30,326 bases of DNA from UBA3263 sp964549975 (GTDB lineage Bacteria > Bacteroidota > Bacteroidia > Bacteroidales > Muribaculaceae), in contig CAZJWM010000011.1 in assembly GCA_964549975.1 (NCBI GenBank), positions 1 to 30,326 on the forward strand, written 5' to 3'. The notes beneath the pieces were generated by a model. That model worked only from the letters and a program-made list of their open reading frames with translations. It had not been told where the DNA came from and did not search any database. Position numbers and translations under genes: made by a program. Of the stretch, positions 15,892-24,597 are shown one piece after another (the stretch's first letter is position 1; every line of letters begins with the position of its first letter).

Positions 15892-17454
15892 ATGAAGAAA
15901 CTATCCACCCTGATGATGGTAGCACTCGTGATGCTTCTGGCGTCGTGCACATCCTCTCCCGCCGACAAGCTTCTGAAGAAGATTCCCGCCAACGCCACGG
16001 CTGTGGCCGTGATCAACGTTGAGGAGGTGATTGCCAGCGCCGGCGGCAGCGTCAAAGGCGACAAGGTGAACCTTCCATCCTATGTGACCGACAGCTATCT
16101 GAGTTCTATGACCGACTTTGCCGGCGCCATCGACCCGCGCGCCGTGGTGGTGGCCTACGTGCCGGTCTTGCATGAGGCCGTGGCCGTCTACTCCATCACC
16201 GACGAAAATAAATTCGTGGCAGCCCTCTCCGCCAAAGGCTATCAGCAATCCACCACCGAGGGCGACTATAAAGCCTATGCGGCCGACAGCAACTTCCCCG
16301 TGATCACTGCCGACGATATAGCCTACGCCATCTGCCGAACCATGGATGCCTCCGACGCTTTAGCGGCCATCAAGACCATGCACTCGCAGGCTGCAGACAA
16401 CAACTACGCCTCCACCGGCGCCGCCAAGCAATTCGGCACACACGACATCTGCGGCGCCGTGGCCATGAGCGACATCTTGGGCGGATATCCCGAGGCGCTG
16501 CCCATCACTCAGGAGATGCGCCAAAGCACCCTGGTGATTCTCTCCGACCTCAAAGGCGACGACCTGAAAGGCTCCATCAGCTTTGTCAATGAAAAAGGCA
16601 AGAAAATCGGCCTCTACAGCGAAGCCCTCCCAAGCCCCAAGAATGTGGATCCTGCCACCATGCGCTATCTCGGTGAAAACGAGGTGCTTGCCTTTGGCAC
16701 TAACCTCAAGGGGATGAAATGGGACAAGGCCCTCGACCAAATGGGCTTCATGCCCGGCGAAGCCGCCCAAGCGCTCGCCCTGATTGAGCCCTATCTGCGC
16801 AACATCAACGGCACAGTGGCCGTGGGCATCGGCGTGAACAACGGCATGGCCTCGTTGGCCAAAATTATGGCCGGACAATTCGACCCCACCGACCTCACCT
16901 TCACCATCGTGGCCAAGATGGCCTCCGGCGAAGCCGAAAAGACCGTCAGCACCCTGCAATCGCTGGCCGTGTTGGCAGGCGGCAGCACCCCCGAAAAGGG
17001 CGGTTTCAGTGTGGCGCTTGGCAGCGCCGATCAGCGCATCTACGTGGTGGCCGACCAGGATCATCTGGTGGTGTCGTCGCACGCCGTCAACACAGCGCAG
17101 AAGCCTGCCGTGGTGAAAGACGTCGACTGGGACGAATGGACCTCGGGCATGGCCCTGCGCCTCACCCCCTCCAACAGCCTGATGCGCGACCTGAACATCA
17201 CCTCCGGCAAAGTCGAAGCCGAGTTCTACAACAAGACCTCCTCCGAATACGGCTTTGAAGTGGAGTTTGACGACTTCGGCGCCAAAGGCTTCATCGAAAA
17301 TCTTGTGAAATTCTGCAACCTTTGGACCAAAGGCTGCGAAACCTATAACGTTAGCTTCACAAGCCAAGCCTACTCCGCCGAGCCCGACTTCATCGACGAC
17401 GTTGATGATGACGACGACGCCTTGGTGGAGATCCCTGACTCGTTCAACCTCTGA
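15892..17454 (+). CDS. DUF4836 family lipoprotein
   Basis: A 520-aa exported protein that resembles the DUF4836 proteins common in Bacteroidetes. The function is unknown. The signal peptide ends in a lipobox (LLASC, lipidated Cys19). It is followed by DKLLKKIPANATAVAVINVEEVIASAGG, the family-type opening in which 'X-IP-A-A-VV-IN' precedes a globular region. The C-terminus is strongly acidic (run of Asp near residues 502-508). The ATG at 15892 is chosen because it follows a full promoter and begins the signal peptide. It is the first gene of a unit with an ABC transporter (6-bp gap), so it may be an envelope partner of that transporter. That link is inferred from position only. Confidence 0.8.
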   Translation: MKKLSTLMMVALVMLLASCTSSPADKLLKKIPANATAVAVINVEEVIASAGGSVKGDKVNLPSYVTDSYLSSMTDFAGAIDPRAVVVAYVPVLHEAVAVYSITDENKFVAALSAKGYQQSTTEGDYKAYAADSNFPVITADDIAYAICRTMDASDALAAIKTMHSQAADNNYASTGAAKQFGTHDICGAVAMSDILGGYPEALPITQEMRQSTLVILSDLKGDDLKGSISFVNEKGKKIGLYSEALPSPKNVDPATMRYLGENEVLAFGTNLKGMKWDKALDQMGFMPGEAAQALALIEPYLRNINGTVAVGIGVNNGMASLAKIMAGQFDPTDLTFTIVAKMASGEAEKTVSTLQSLAVLAGGSTPEKGGFSVALGSADQRIYVVADQDHLVVSSHAVNTAQKPAVVKDVDWDEWTSGMALRLTPSNSLMRDLNITSGKVEAEFYNKTSSEYGFEVEFDDFGAKGFIENLVKFCNLWTKGCETYNVSFTSQAYSAEPDFIDDVDDDDDALVEIPDSFNL

Positions 17455-17460
17455 AGTGCA

Positions 17461-18108
17461 ATGGAGAGTATCACTCTGAAACGTCTCCTGCCGCGAGTGT
17501 TCCGCAACGAACCGCCCACCGGCTCCGGTGTTTGGCTTCAAGAATCGTTGCAGTTCGCTCGCGGCTGCCGTGTGTGCATCAATGCCGAGAGCGGTGCCGG
17601 CAAGTCGTCGCTGCTCAACTTCATCTACGGCGCACGCACCGACTTCGACGGCACCATCATGTTCGACACCCAATCGACGGCCAATCTTAGCCGCAGCCAA
17701 TGGTGTGACGTGCGTCGCCGTCAGCTGGCATATCTGCCGCAAGAGATGCGCCTCTTCCCCGAGCTCACCGTCTTGGAGAATATCCACATCAAAAACCGTC
17801 TGACCGCCCACAAGACCGAGTCGCAAATCATGGAGATGCTCGAAATGCTGGGCGTGGCCGCCAAAGCCAATGTGGCTGCCGGCAAACTCAGCGTGGGGCA
17901 ACAACAGCGCGTGGCCATAGTCCGCGCCATGTGTCAGCCCTTCGACTTTGTGTTGCTCGACGAGCCCGTGAGCCATCTCGACCAACAAAACAACAGGATA
18001 GTGGCGCAACTCGTGCAGCGCGAAGCAGCAGTGCGCGGAGCCGGCATCATCACCACCTCCGTGGGCAATCCGCTGCTGCTTGAAACCCCCTCAATCGTAG
18101 TGTTATGA
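17461..18108 (+). CDS. ABC transporter ATP-binding protein, LolD/FtsE size class
   Basis: A 215-aa nucleotide-binding subunit. Walker A at residues 42-49 reads AESGAGKS, with Ala in place of the usual first Gly. The Q-loop is in YLPQEMRLFPELTVLENI, the signature is LSVGQQQR, Walker B is FVLLDEP and the D-loop SHLD is intact. The switch-histidine position (normally THD) is Ser200 in IITTSVG. The start is 6 bp after the DUF4836 gene, and the stop overlaps the permease start (ATGA, 18105-18108), so it works with that permease. It may power mechanotransmission rather than transport, as in MacB, LolCDE or FtsEX. Which of these it resembles most cannot be decided here. Confidence 0.85.
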   Translation: MESITLKRLLPRVFRNEPPTGSGVWLQESLQFARGCRVCINAESGAGKSSLLNFIYGARTDFDGTIMFDTQSTANLSRSQWCDVRRRQLAYLPQEMRLFPELTVLENIHIKNRLTAHKTESQIMEMLEMLGVAAKANVAAGKLSVGQQQRVAIVRAMCQPFDFVLLDEPVSHLDQQNNRIVAQLVQREAAVRGAGIITTSVGNPLLLETPSIVVL

Positions 18109-19292
18109 GCAAGAATCCCATTTGGCAACTGCTGCGCCGCAACGTGGCGCCGGGCCAACTCATAGGCTATGCCTTGGCCAATCTGGTGGGCCTCACCATA
18201 GTGCTCACCGCCTTGCAATTCTATCGCGACGCCACCACCCCCACGGGCGATGCCGCCGAAGATGCCGTCTTGGCCAACGACTATCTGGTGGTGTCGAAGG
18301 TGGTCCATGGCGTGAGCATGGCGCCGAGCACCTTCTCCGCCGACGAAATTGCCGACCTGGAGTCGCAGCCGTGGGCCAAACGCGTGGGCAGCTTCACCGC
18401 CTCGCAGTTTCAGGTGTTGGCCGCCGTGTCGATGAACGGTCGCGGCATGAGCACCTACCTCTTTTTCGAGTCTATCCCCGACGACTTCATCGACGTCAAG
18501 CCGCAAGGCTGGCAAGACTTCGATGCGTCGGCGCCCGGCTCCACAGTGCCCATCATCATCTCCAAAGACTATCTCGCGCTCTACAACTTCGGCTTTGCCG
18601 CCACGCAAGGGTTGCCGCAGTTGAGCGAACGCCTCATCTCCACGGTGAACATCGACCTGCGCTTGCAGGGCGGCGAACACATGGACTTCTATCGAGGCCG
18701 CGTGGTGGGCTTCTCCTCGCGGTTGAACACCATCGCCGTGCCCCAGAGCTTCATGGATATGGCCAACCGGCGCTATGCTCCGGGCCTGTCGCCCGAGCCC
18801 TCGCGACTGGTGGTGGAGGTGACCAATCCCGGTGAACCCGCCATTGGCAAATATCTCGAAGAGAAAGGCTGGGAAACCGCCGGCGACAAATCGGCTGCCG
18901 AGCGCTCCACCCGCTTCCTCACCGTGCTCTCCACCGTGGTGGCCTCCGTGGGTCTGATTATCTGCGTGTTGGCCATCTTCATACTGATGCTGAGCATCTA
19001 CCTGCTGCTGCAAAAGAGCCGTCGCAAACTCCGCGACCTGATGTTGCTGGGCTATTCACACCTCGACGTGTCGGTCTACTACGTCCGCCTGGTGGCCACA
19101 ATCAACGCCATAGTCTGCGTGCTCTCAATAGCCATCACCCTGCTTGGCCGCCATCTGTGGGGCCCGATGCTTGAGGATATGAGTCTTGGCGGCGGTGGCG
19201 TGATGGTGATGATTCTCACGGCCGTTGGCGCCACGGCGGTTGTCACCGCCTTCAACGTTTGGGCCATACGCCGCAATCTGCTCAAGATATGA
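18105..19292 (+). CDS. ABC transporter permease, FtsX/MacB-type
   Basis: A 395-aa membrane protein with one N-terminal helix (about residues 18-40), a large periplasmic domain of about 220 residues, and three C-terminal helices (about 270-300, 325-345, 365-385). This four-helix layout is that of type VII ABC permeases (MacB, LolC/E, FtsX). The periplasmic domain is larger than in a typical FtsX, favouring a MacB- or LolE-like role in lipoprotein, peptide or signal handling at the envelope. ATGA overlaps link it to the ATPase upstream and the TIGR02757 gene downstream. Confidence 0.85.
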   Translation: MSKNPIWQLLRRNVAPGQLIGYALANLVGLTIVLTALQFYRDATTPTGDAAEDAVLANDYLVVSKVVHGVSMAPSTFSADEIADLESQPWAKRVGSFTASQFQVLAAVSMNGRGMSTYLFFESIPDDFIDVKPQGWQDFDASAPGSTVPIIISKDYLALYNFGFAATQGLPQLSERLISTVNIDLRLQGGEHMDFYRGRVVGFSSRLNTIAVPQSFMDMANRRYAPGLSPEPSRLVVEVTNPGEPAIGKYLEEKGWETAGDKSAAERSTRFLTVLSTVVASVGLIICVLAIFILMLSIYLLLQKSRRKLRDLMLLGYSHLDVSVYYVRLVATINAIVCVLSIAITLLGRHLWGPMLEDMSLGGGGVMVMILTAVGATAVVTAFNVWAIRRNLLKI

Positions 19293-20053
19293 CCGACGCC
19301 CTACGTGAACGCTTGCTGCGCGAGGCCGCGCGGATCAACTCTCCGGAGTTTATCGCCGCCGACCCCGTGCAGTTTCCTCGTCGTTTCAGCCGTCAGGCCG
19401 ACGTGGAGATTGTTTCGCTATTGGCCGCCCATCTCGCCTGGGGAAATCGCACGCTGATTCGCCGCGACGTGGAGCGCCTGCTGCAAATCATGGAGCAGCA
19501 GCCGGCGGCGTGGGTGCGCTCCGGCGCCTTCGAGGACGTGGCCGATGAGCAAAACATCCATCGCACCTTCTTTGGCCGCAACCTCAAGCACATGATGCGC
19601 GGCCTGCGGAGCATCTATGCGCGGTTTGAAACCCTCGACGACTTCTGCCGCCACAGCGGCGCCGCCCAAAGCGAGTGGCCCGCATGGCTTCTGGCCGAGG
19701 CGCTCAACTGCGAGATGGCCGAGGCCAACGGCGGCGAGGCCGACTCGCGTTGCCTGCCGTTGAACCTGCGCACCACGGCGCTGAAGCGCCTGAATATGGC
19801 CCTGCGCTGGCTCGTGCGCCGCGATGGCATCGTCGACATGGGTCTGTGGCGGTCGCTCACTCCGGCGCAGCTCTACGTGCCGCTCGACGTCCACGTGGGG
19901 CGCACGGCCCGCACCCTGGGGCTGATTACGCGCACCGCGGCCGATCGCCGCACGGCAGTGGAGTTGACCGCCGTGCTTCGCGAGGTGTGTCCCGACGATC
20001 CCGTGAAGCTCGACTTTGCGCTCTTTGGCTTGGGGGTGAATCATGAGCTTTGA
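19289..20053 (+). CDS. TIGR02757/DUF2400 family protein
   Basis: A 254-aa protein of the uncharacterised TIGR02757 family, recognised from its opening (DPVQFPRRF, DVEIVSLLAAHLAWGNR), the central NLRTTALKRLNMALRWLVRRDG block and the ending PLDVHVGRTARTLGLITR...DPVKLDFALFGLGV. The helical content and the LDxHVGR segment resemble helix-hairpin-helix DNA glycosylases, but no biochemical role is established as far as I know. The ATG at 19289 overlaps the permease stop as ATGA and is preferred to a TTG at 19259. It is the last gene of the DUF4836-ABC unit. Confidence 0.85.
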   Translation: MTDALRERLLREAARINSPEFIAADPVQFPRRFSRQADVEIVSLLAAHLAWGNRTLIRRDVERLLQIMEQQPAAWVRSGAFEDVADEQNIHRTFFGRNLKHMMRGLRSIYARFETLDDFCRHSGAAQSEWPAWLLAEALNCEMAEANGGEADSRCLPLNLRTTALKRLNMALRWLVRRDGIVDMGLWRSLTPAQLYVPLDVHVGRTARTLGLITRTAADRRTAVELTAVLREVCPDDPVKLDFALFGLGVNHEL

Positions 20054-20054
20054 T

Positions 20055-20085
20055 TTTGTTTTCTCGGAAACTTTTAGCATCTTTG
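20055..20085 (+). promoter_or_regulatory. Bacteroidetes promoter for the tandem ATPase/nuclease genes
   Basis: TTTG (20055-20058), a 19-bp spacer and CATCTTTG (20078-20085) match the -33/-7 arrangement with one mismatch (C for the first T of TAnnTTTG). The start codon at 20109 follows 23 bp later. The second copy of the gene has no such promoter in its 18-bp upstream gap. Confidence 0.7.
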
Positions 20086-20108
20086 CACTAATCAATTAAG
20101 CAAACGAG

Positions 20109-21662
20109 ATGGAAACATTGCAGAAACTGCCCATTGGCATCCAAACTTTTCAGAAACTGCGCAAGCAGGGGTTTCTCTACGTAGACAAGACCGACTTGGT
20201 CTATCAACTGGCCAACTCCAGTCAGTTTAACTTCTTGTCGCGTCCTCGGCGCTTCGGCAAAAGCATGCTCATATCCACTCTTGAAGCCTACTTTGAGGGT
20301 GATAGGGAGTCATTTGAAGGGCTTGCCATTGAGAAGTTGGAAACGAAGTGGACCAAGCATCCGGTGCTCCACCTCGATTTGAACGTAGCTGATTATCAAA
20401 CGAAAGATACGCTTCGCAATAAGCTGAGCTGCGAGCTGAGCAAATGGGAGGCTGTCTATGGCGCAAATCCGACTGAGAAGGAGCTTGGCGACCGCTTTGC
20501 GGGTGTGATTTGTCGTGCCTACGAGCAGACAGGGCAACTTGTTGTAATTCTCATTGATGAATACGACAAACCAATTCTCGAAACGCTTGATAACGAAGAG
20601 CTTCAGGCGAATTATCGTGCTACGCTTAAAGGCTTCTATGGCGCATTGAAGAGCCTTGACAAATATATCCGTTTCTGTTTGCTCACGGGCGTAACCAAGT
20701 TTAGCAAAGTGAGCGTGTTTAGCGGCATCAACAATCTGAAAGATATATCTTTAAGCGAGACCTATGCCACAATTTGCGGTATCACCGACGAGGATATCGA
20801 CACCAAACTGATGGCATACGTTAAGCGCATTGCCGATAAGAACGGCATGACCGTTGAGCAGGCCCGCGAGGAGTTGCGTTCGCGCTACGATGGCTATCAT
20901 TTTAGCAAAAACTCCCCCGGCGTCTACAATCCCTTTAGTCTGCTTAATGCATTTGATGACTGCGAATTCCGCAACTACTGGTTTGCCACGGGCACGCCCT
21001 CTTATCTCGTTCATCTGCTCAAAAAACATCACTCCAATCTGGAGGAAGTGGCCACAAGGGAGTGCGATGCCGACGTGATTGAGAGCACCGACCCGCAGTC
21101 GTCAGATCCCGTTCCGGTCATCTACCAGAGCGGCTATCTCACCATCAAAGATTTCGACCCGGAATTTAGAGTCTACACTCTGGGCTTTCCCAACAAAGAG
21201 GTGGAAGACGGTTTCCTGAAATATCTGCTGCCGAACTACACGACTATAAGCCCAAGCTCCACGGCTTTCAACATTCGCAACTTTGTTAAGGAAATTCAGT
21301 CGGGCCGCATTGACGACTTCATGCGCCGCCTGTCGTCGCTCTTTGCCGACACGCCCTACGAGCTGGTCAAGGACTTGGAGAATCACTATCAAAACGTGAT
21401 GTTCATTGTGACCAAACTGATGGGCCTCTACGTCAACGCCGAATACCATACCTCGCAAGGCCGCATCGACTTGGTGCTGCAAACCTCGGACTACGTCTAC
21501 GTGATGGAATTCAAACTCGACGGCTCCGCCGAGGAGGCCCTTGCGCAAATCAACGAGAAAGGCTACGCCCGCCCATTCGAGACGTCGGGCCGCCGCCTGA
21601 TGAAAGTAGGCGTGAACTTCTCCGCCACCACCCGCAACATCGACCGCTGGATTATCGAATAA
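20109..21662 (+). CDS. AAA-ATPase-like/PD-(D/E)XK nuclease-domain protein, copy 1
   Basis: A 517-aa protein of the PF09820 (AAA-ATPase_like) plus PF08011 (DUF1703-type nuclease) architecture, a multicopy family of unknown function in gut Bacteroidetes. The N-terminus has GIQTFQKLRKQGFLYVDKTDLV and the P-loop SRPRRFGKS (Lys51, Ser52). The Walker B is VVILIDEYDKP (Asp150, Glu151). The C-terminal domain carries a complete PD-(D/E)XK core: Asp454 in GRIDLVL, Glu467-Phe-Lys469 and a following Gln in ALAQI. All catalytic residues are kept, so it is probably active. The 5' and central parts are visibly AT-richer than surrounding genes. It is nearly identical to the next gene except in blocks. A role in DNA metabolism or defence is possible but unproven. 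Confidence 0.85.
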   Translation: METLQKLPIGIQTFQKLRKQGFLYVDKTDLVYQLANSSQFNFLSRPRRFGKSMLISTLEAYFEGDRESFEGLAIEKLETKWTKHPVLHLDLNVADYQTKDTLRNKLSCELSKWEAVYGANPTEKELGDRFAGVICRAYEQTGQLVVILIDEYDKPILETLDNEELQANYRATLKGFYGALKSLDKYIRFCLLTGVTKFSKVSVFSGINNLKDISLSETYATICGITDEDIDTKLMAYVKRIADKNGMTVEQAREELRSRYDGYHFSKNSPGVYNPFSLLNAFDDCEFRNYWFATGTPSYLVHLLKKHHSNLEEVATRECDADVIESTDPQSSDPVPVIYQSGYLTIKDFDPEFRVYTLGFPNKEVEDGFLKYLLPNYTTISPSSTAFNIRNFVKEIQSGRIDDFMRRLSSLFADTPYELVKDLENHYQNVMFIVTKLMGLYVNAEYHTSQGRIDLVLQTSDYVYVMEFKLDGSAEEALAQINEKGYARPFETSGRRLMKVGVNFSATTRNIDRWIIE

Positions 21663-21680
21663 CCGCTATAAGCAAACGAG

Positions 21681-23234
21681 ATGGAAACATTGCAGAAACT
21701 GCCCATTGGCATCCAAACTTTTCAGAAACTGCGCAAGCAGGGGTTTCTCTACGTAGACAAGACCGACTTGGTCTATCAACTGGCCAACTCCAGTCAGTTT
21801 AACTTCTTGTCGCGTCCTCGGCGCTTCGGCAAAAGCATGCTCATATCCACTCTTGAAGCCTACTTTGAGGGTGATAGGGAGTCATTTGAAGGGCTTGCCA
21901 TTGAGAAGTTGGAGAAGACGTGGACAAAGCATCCGGTGCTCCACCTCGATTTGAACATCATCAAAAAGGGCGATCCGGTGAGTTTGGATGCTATCTTGAA
22001 TGTCACGCTACGCGACTGGGAAAAGGAATATGGCAGCGACCCGTCGGAAAACACGTTCGGCACACGCTTCCGCGGCATCATCATGCGCGCCTACCAACAA
22101 ACCGGCCAACTCGTGGTGATACTCGTAGACGAGTATGACAAGCCTATTCTTGAGGAACTCGACAATGAAGCTCTTCAGGAGGCACGTCGCTCTACGTTGA
22201 AGGAATTCTATGGTGCGCTGAAGAGCCTTGACAAATATATCCGTTTCTGTTTGCTCACGGGCGTAACCAAGTTTAGCAAAGTGAGCGTGTTTAGCGGCAT
22301 CAACAATCTGAAAGATATATCTTTAAGCGAGACCTATGCCACAATTTGCGGTATCACCGACGAGGATATCGACACCAAACTGATGGCATACGTTAAGCGC
22401 ATTGCCGATAAGAACGGCATGACCGTTGAGCAGGCCCGCGAGGAGTTGCGTTCGCGCTACGATGGCTATCATTTTAGCAAAAACTCCCCCGGCGTCTACA
22501 ATCCCTTTAGTCTGCTTAATGCATTTGATGACTGCGAATTCCGCAACTACTGGTTTGCCACGGGCACGCCCTCTTATCTCGTTCATCTGCTCAAAAAACA
22601 TCACTCCAATCTGGAGGAAGTGGCCACAAGGGAGTGCGATGCCGACGTGATTGAGAGCACCGACCCGCAGTCGTCAGATCCCGTTCCGGTCATCTACCAG
22701 AGCGGCTACCTCACCATCAAAGGCTACAATCCCAGATTCAACACCTACAAACTCGGTTTCCCCAACAAAGAAGTTGAAGATGGGTTCTTGAAATATCTGC
22801 TGCCGAACTACACGACTATAAGCCCGAGCTCCACGGCCTTCAATATCCGCAACTTTGTTCAGGAGATTGAGTCGGGCCGCATCGACGACTTCATGCGGCG
22901 CCTGTCGTCGCTCTTTGCCGACACGCCCTACGAGCTGGTCAAGGACCTGGAGAATCACTATCAAAACGTGATGTTCATTGTGACCAAACTGATGGGTCTC
23001 TACGTCAACGCTGAATATCACACCTCGCAGGGGCGCATCGACCTGGTGCTGCAGACCTTGGACTACGTCTACGTGATGGAATTCAAGCTCGACGGCACCG
23101 CCGAGGAGGCCCTTGCGCAAATCAACGAGAAAGGCTATGCCCGCCCCTTTGAGACGTCGGGCCGTCGCCTGATGAAAGTAGGCGTGAACTTCTCCGCCGC
23201 CACCCGCAACATCGACCGCTGGATCATCGAATAA
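21681..23234 (+). CDS. AAA-ATPase-like/PD-(D/E)XK nuclease-domain protein, copy 2
   Basis: A 517-aa tandem paralogue of the preceding gene, aligned without indels at an offset of 1572 bp. It keeps the P-loop SRPRRFGKS, the Walker B VVILVDEYDKP and the nuclease residues (Asp in GRIDLVL, EFK, ALAQI). By eye it is identical to copy 1 over 245 bp at the 5' end (including 12 bp upstream of the ATG) and over a central 490 bp. Residues of about 79-180 differ strongly (for example NIIKKGDPVSLDAILNVTLRDWEKEYG against NVADYQTKDTLRNKLSCELSKWEAVYG), and the last third differs mildly. The 18-bp gap suggests co-transcription from the copy 1 promoter. Confidence 0.85.
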   Translation: METLQKLPIGIQTFQKLRKQGFLYVDKTDLVYQLANSSQFNFLSRPRRFGKSMLISTLEAYFEGDRESFEGLAIEKLEKTWTKHPVLHLDLNIIKKGDPVSLDAILNVTLRDWEKEYGSDPSENTFGTRFRGIIMRAYQQTGQLVVILVDEYDKPILEELDNEALQEARRSTLKEFYGALKSLDKYIRFCLLTGVTKFSKVSVFSGINNLKDISLSETYATICGITDEDIDTKLMAYVKRIADKNGMTVEQAREELRSRYDGYHFSKNSPGVYNPFSLLNAFDDCEFRNYWFATGTPSYLVHLLKKHHSNLEEVATRECDADVIESTDPQSSDPVPVIYQSGYLTIKGYNPRFNTYKLGFPNKEVEDGFLKYLLPNYTTISPSSTAFNIRNFVQEIESGRIDDFMRRLSSLFADTPYELVKDLENHYQNVMFIVTKLMGLYVNAEYHTSQGRIDLVLQTLDYVYVMEFKLDGTAEEALAQINEKGYARPFETSGRRLMKVGVNFSAATRNIDRWIIE

Positions 23235-23272
23235 CCTACCCTGAAATACCCCCCCCTAAAGCTAATCCGCAA

Positions 23273-24592
23273 TTGAAACCAATCACATCCACCTCGCAAT
23301 CACCCATCAGTTGGGTGCCCTCGGCCTACTTTGCCATGGGGCTCCCCTTCGTGGCCATATCGTTGGCCGCCGTGATTATGTTTGCCGATTTGGGCATGTC
23401 GCCCGATCGCATCACCTTTTGGACTTCGCTGTTCATCCTGCCCTATTCGCTGAAATTCATCTGGAGTCCGCTGCTTGAGATCTATCTCACCAAGAAGAAA
23501 TTCGTGCTCATCTGCCAGATGGTGAGCGCCGTGTGTTTCGGCCTTGTGGCCGCGTGTTTGCCGCTGCCTAACGCCCAGTCCATGATTGTGGCGCTGATGT
23601 GTGTCATCGGCCTGAGCGGCGCCACCAACGACATAGCCACCGACGGCATCTATCTCACCGCGCTCGACAAGAAGACGCAGGCCACTTACATCGGCTGGCA
23701 GGGCGCGTTCTACAATCTCGCCAAAGTGTTGGTTAACGGCCTGCTGGTCTATGCGGCCGGTTGCCTGATGCGCCACTTTCAGGAGAACAATCCCGAGGAC
23801 CCGCATCACGGCGCCGTGATGGCCTGGTTGATCATCATGTTGCTAATCGCCGTGACGATGGGCGCTCTGGCCGCCTATCACTACATGGTGTTGCCGCGCG
23901 GCGAGACGCAGACCGATTCGCCCACAACCTTCTCGGCCGCGATGAAGTCGCTGTGGGAGGTGATTCTCGACTTCTTCACCAAACGCTATATCCTGCTCTA
24001 CATCCTCTTCATCATCTGCTATCGCCTCACCGAAGGGTTGGCCGTGAAGATGGTGCCGCTCTTCCTGAAGGCCTCCACGGCCGACGGCGGCTTGGGGCTG
24101 AGCAACGAACAGATAGGCCTCATCTACGGCACTCTGGGCACCCTGGCGTTCATCGTCGGCTCGATTCTCGGCGGCTACTACATTGCGTGCTTCACCCTGC
24201 GGCGCACGCTGCTGTCGCTGGTGGCCATCTTCAACGTGCCCTTTGTCATCTACTATCTCTTTGCGTCGATGCAGCCGCAGTCGATTGTGGTGATAGGCGC
24301 CGGACTGGTGGCGGAATATTTCTGCTACGGTTTCGGCTTCGTGGGGCTGTCGCTCTTCATGATGCAGCAGGTGGCCCCCGGGCGCCATCCCATGGCCCAC
24401 TATGCCTTTGCCTCGGCGATTATGAACCTTGGCTTCATGGTGGCGGGCATGGCCAGCGGTTGGATCTACATGCACCTGGGCTATGAGCACTTCTTCCTGC
24501 TGGCCTTGGCGCTCTGCATCCCCGCTTTCCTGCTGGCGGCTGTGCTCCCCTTTGCCCACAGCGACAACGAACAAGAACAAACGCAAAACTAA
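23273..24592 (+). CDS. MFS sugar permease (N-glycan disaccharide importer-like)
   Basis: A 439-aa major facilitator protein with about 12 membrane segments, opening with SWVPSAYFAMGLPFVAISLAAVIMF, an arrangement seen in Bacteroidetes sugar permeases encoded beside GH130 phosphorylases. Such permeases bring the disaccharide into the cytoplasm for phosphorolysis. No ATG precedes the conserved opening in this frame, so translation probably starts at TTG 23273, which is unusual in this phylum. An ATG at 23336 would delete part of the first helix. The GH130 gene starts 5 bp after its stop. No promoter is evident in the 38-bp gap from the nuclease-like gene, which contains a run of eight C (23249-23256). 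Confidence 0.83.
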   Translation: MKPITSTSQSPISWVPSAYFAMGLPFVAISLAAVIMFADLGMSPDRITFWTSLFILPYSLKFIWSPLLEIYLTKKKFVLICQMVSAVCFGLVAACLPLPNAQSMIVALMCVIGLSGATNDIATDGIYLTALDKKTQATYIGWQGAFYNLAKVLVNGLLVYAAGCLMRHFQENNPEDPHHGAVMAWLIIMLLIAVTMGALAAYHYMVLPRGETQTDSPTTFSAAMKSLWEVILDFFTKRYILLYILFIICYRLTEGLAVKMVPLFLKASTADGGLGLSNEQIGLIYGTLGTLAFIVGSILGGYYIACFTLRRTLLSLVAIFNVPFVIYYLFASMQPQSIVVIGAGLVAEYFCYGFGFVGLSLFMMQQVAPGRHPMAHYAFASAIMNLGFMVAGMASGWIYMHLGYEHFFLLALALCIPAFLLAAVLPFAHSDNEQEQTQN

Positions 24593-24597
24593 AGAAT

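Larger units (their letters stand above)
20097..23234 (+). repeat. 1572-bp tandem duplication with mosaic identity
   Basis: The direct repeat begins at the shared TAAGCAAACGAG (20097-20108 and 21669-21680). Blocks relative to copy 1: 20097-20341 identical, 20342-20646 divergent, 20647-21136 identical, 21137-21662 similar with scattered, mostly synonymous differences. The alternation suggests partial gene conversion or replacement by a third paralogue. Read by eye, so single mismatches inside the identical blocks could have been missed. Confidence 0.85.

Noticed and set aside
20097..23234. Composite transposon or insertion sequence
   Set aside because: No transposase, terminal inverted repeats or target duplications are visible. 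The duplication is of an ATPase/nuclease gene.
23249..23256. Run of eight C as a phase-variation tract for the MFS gene
   Set aside because: It is intergenic, 17 bp before a TTG start, and not within a recognised promoter element, so slippage would not shift a reading frame. An effect on expression cannot be excluded.
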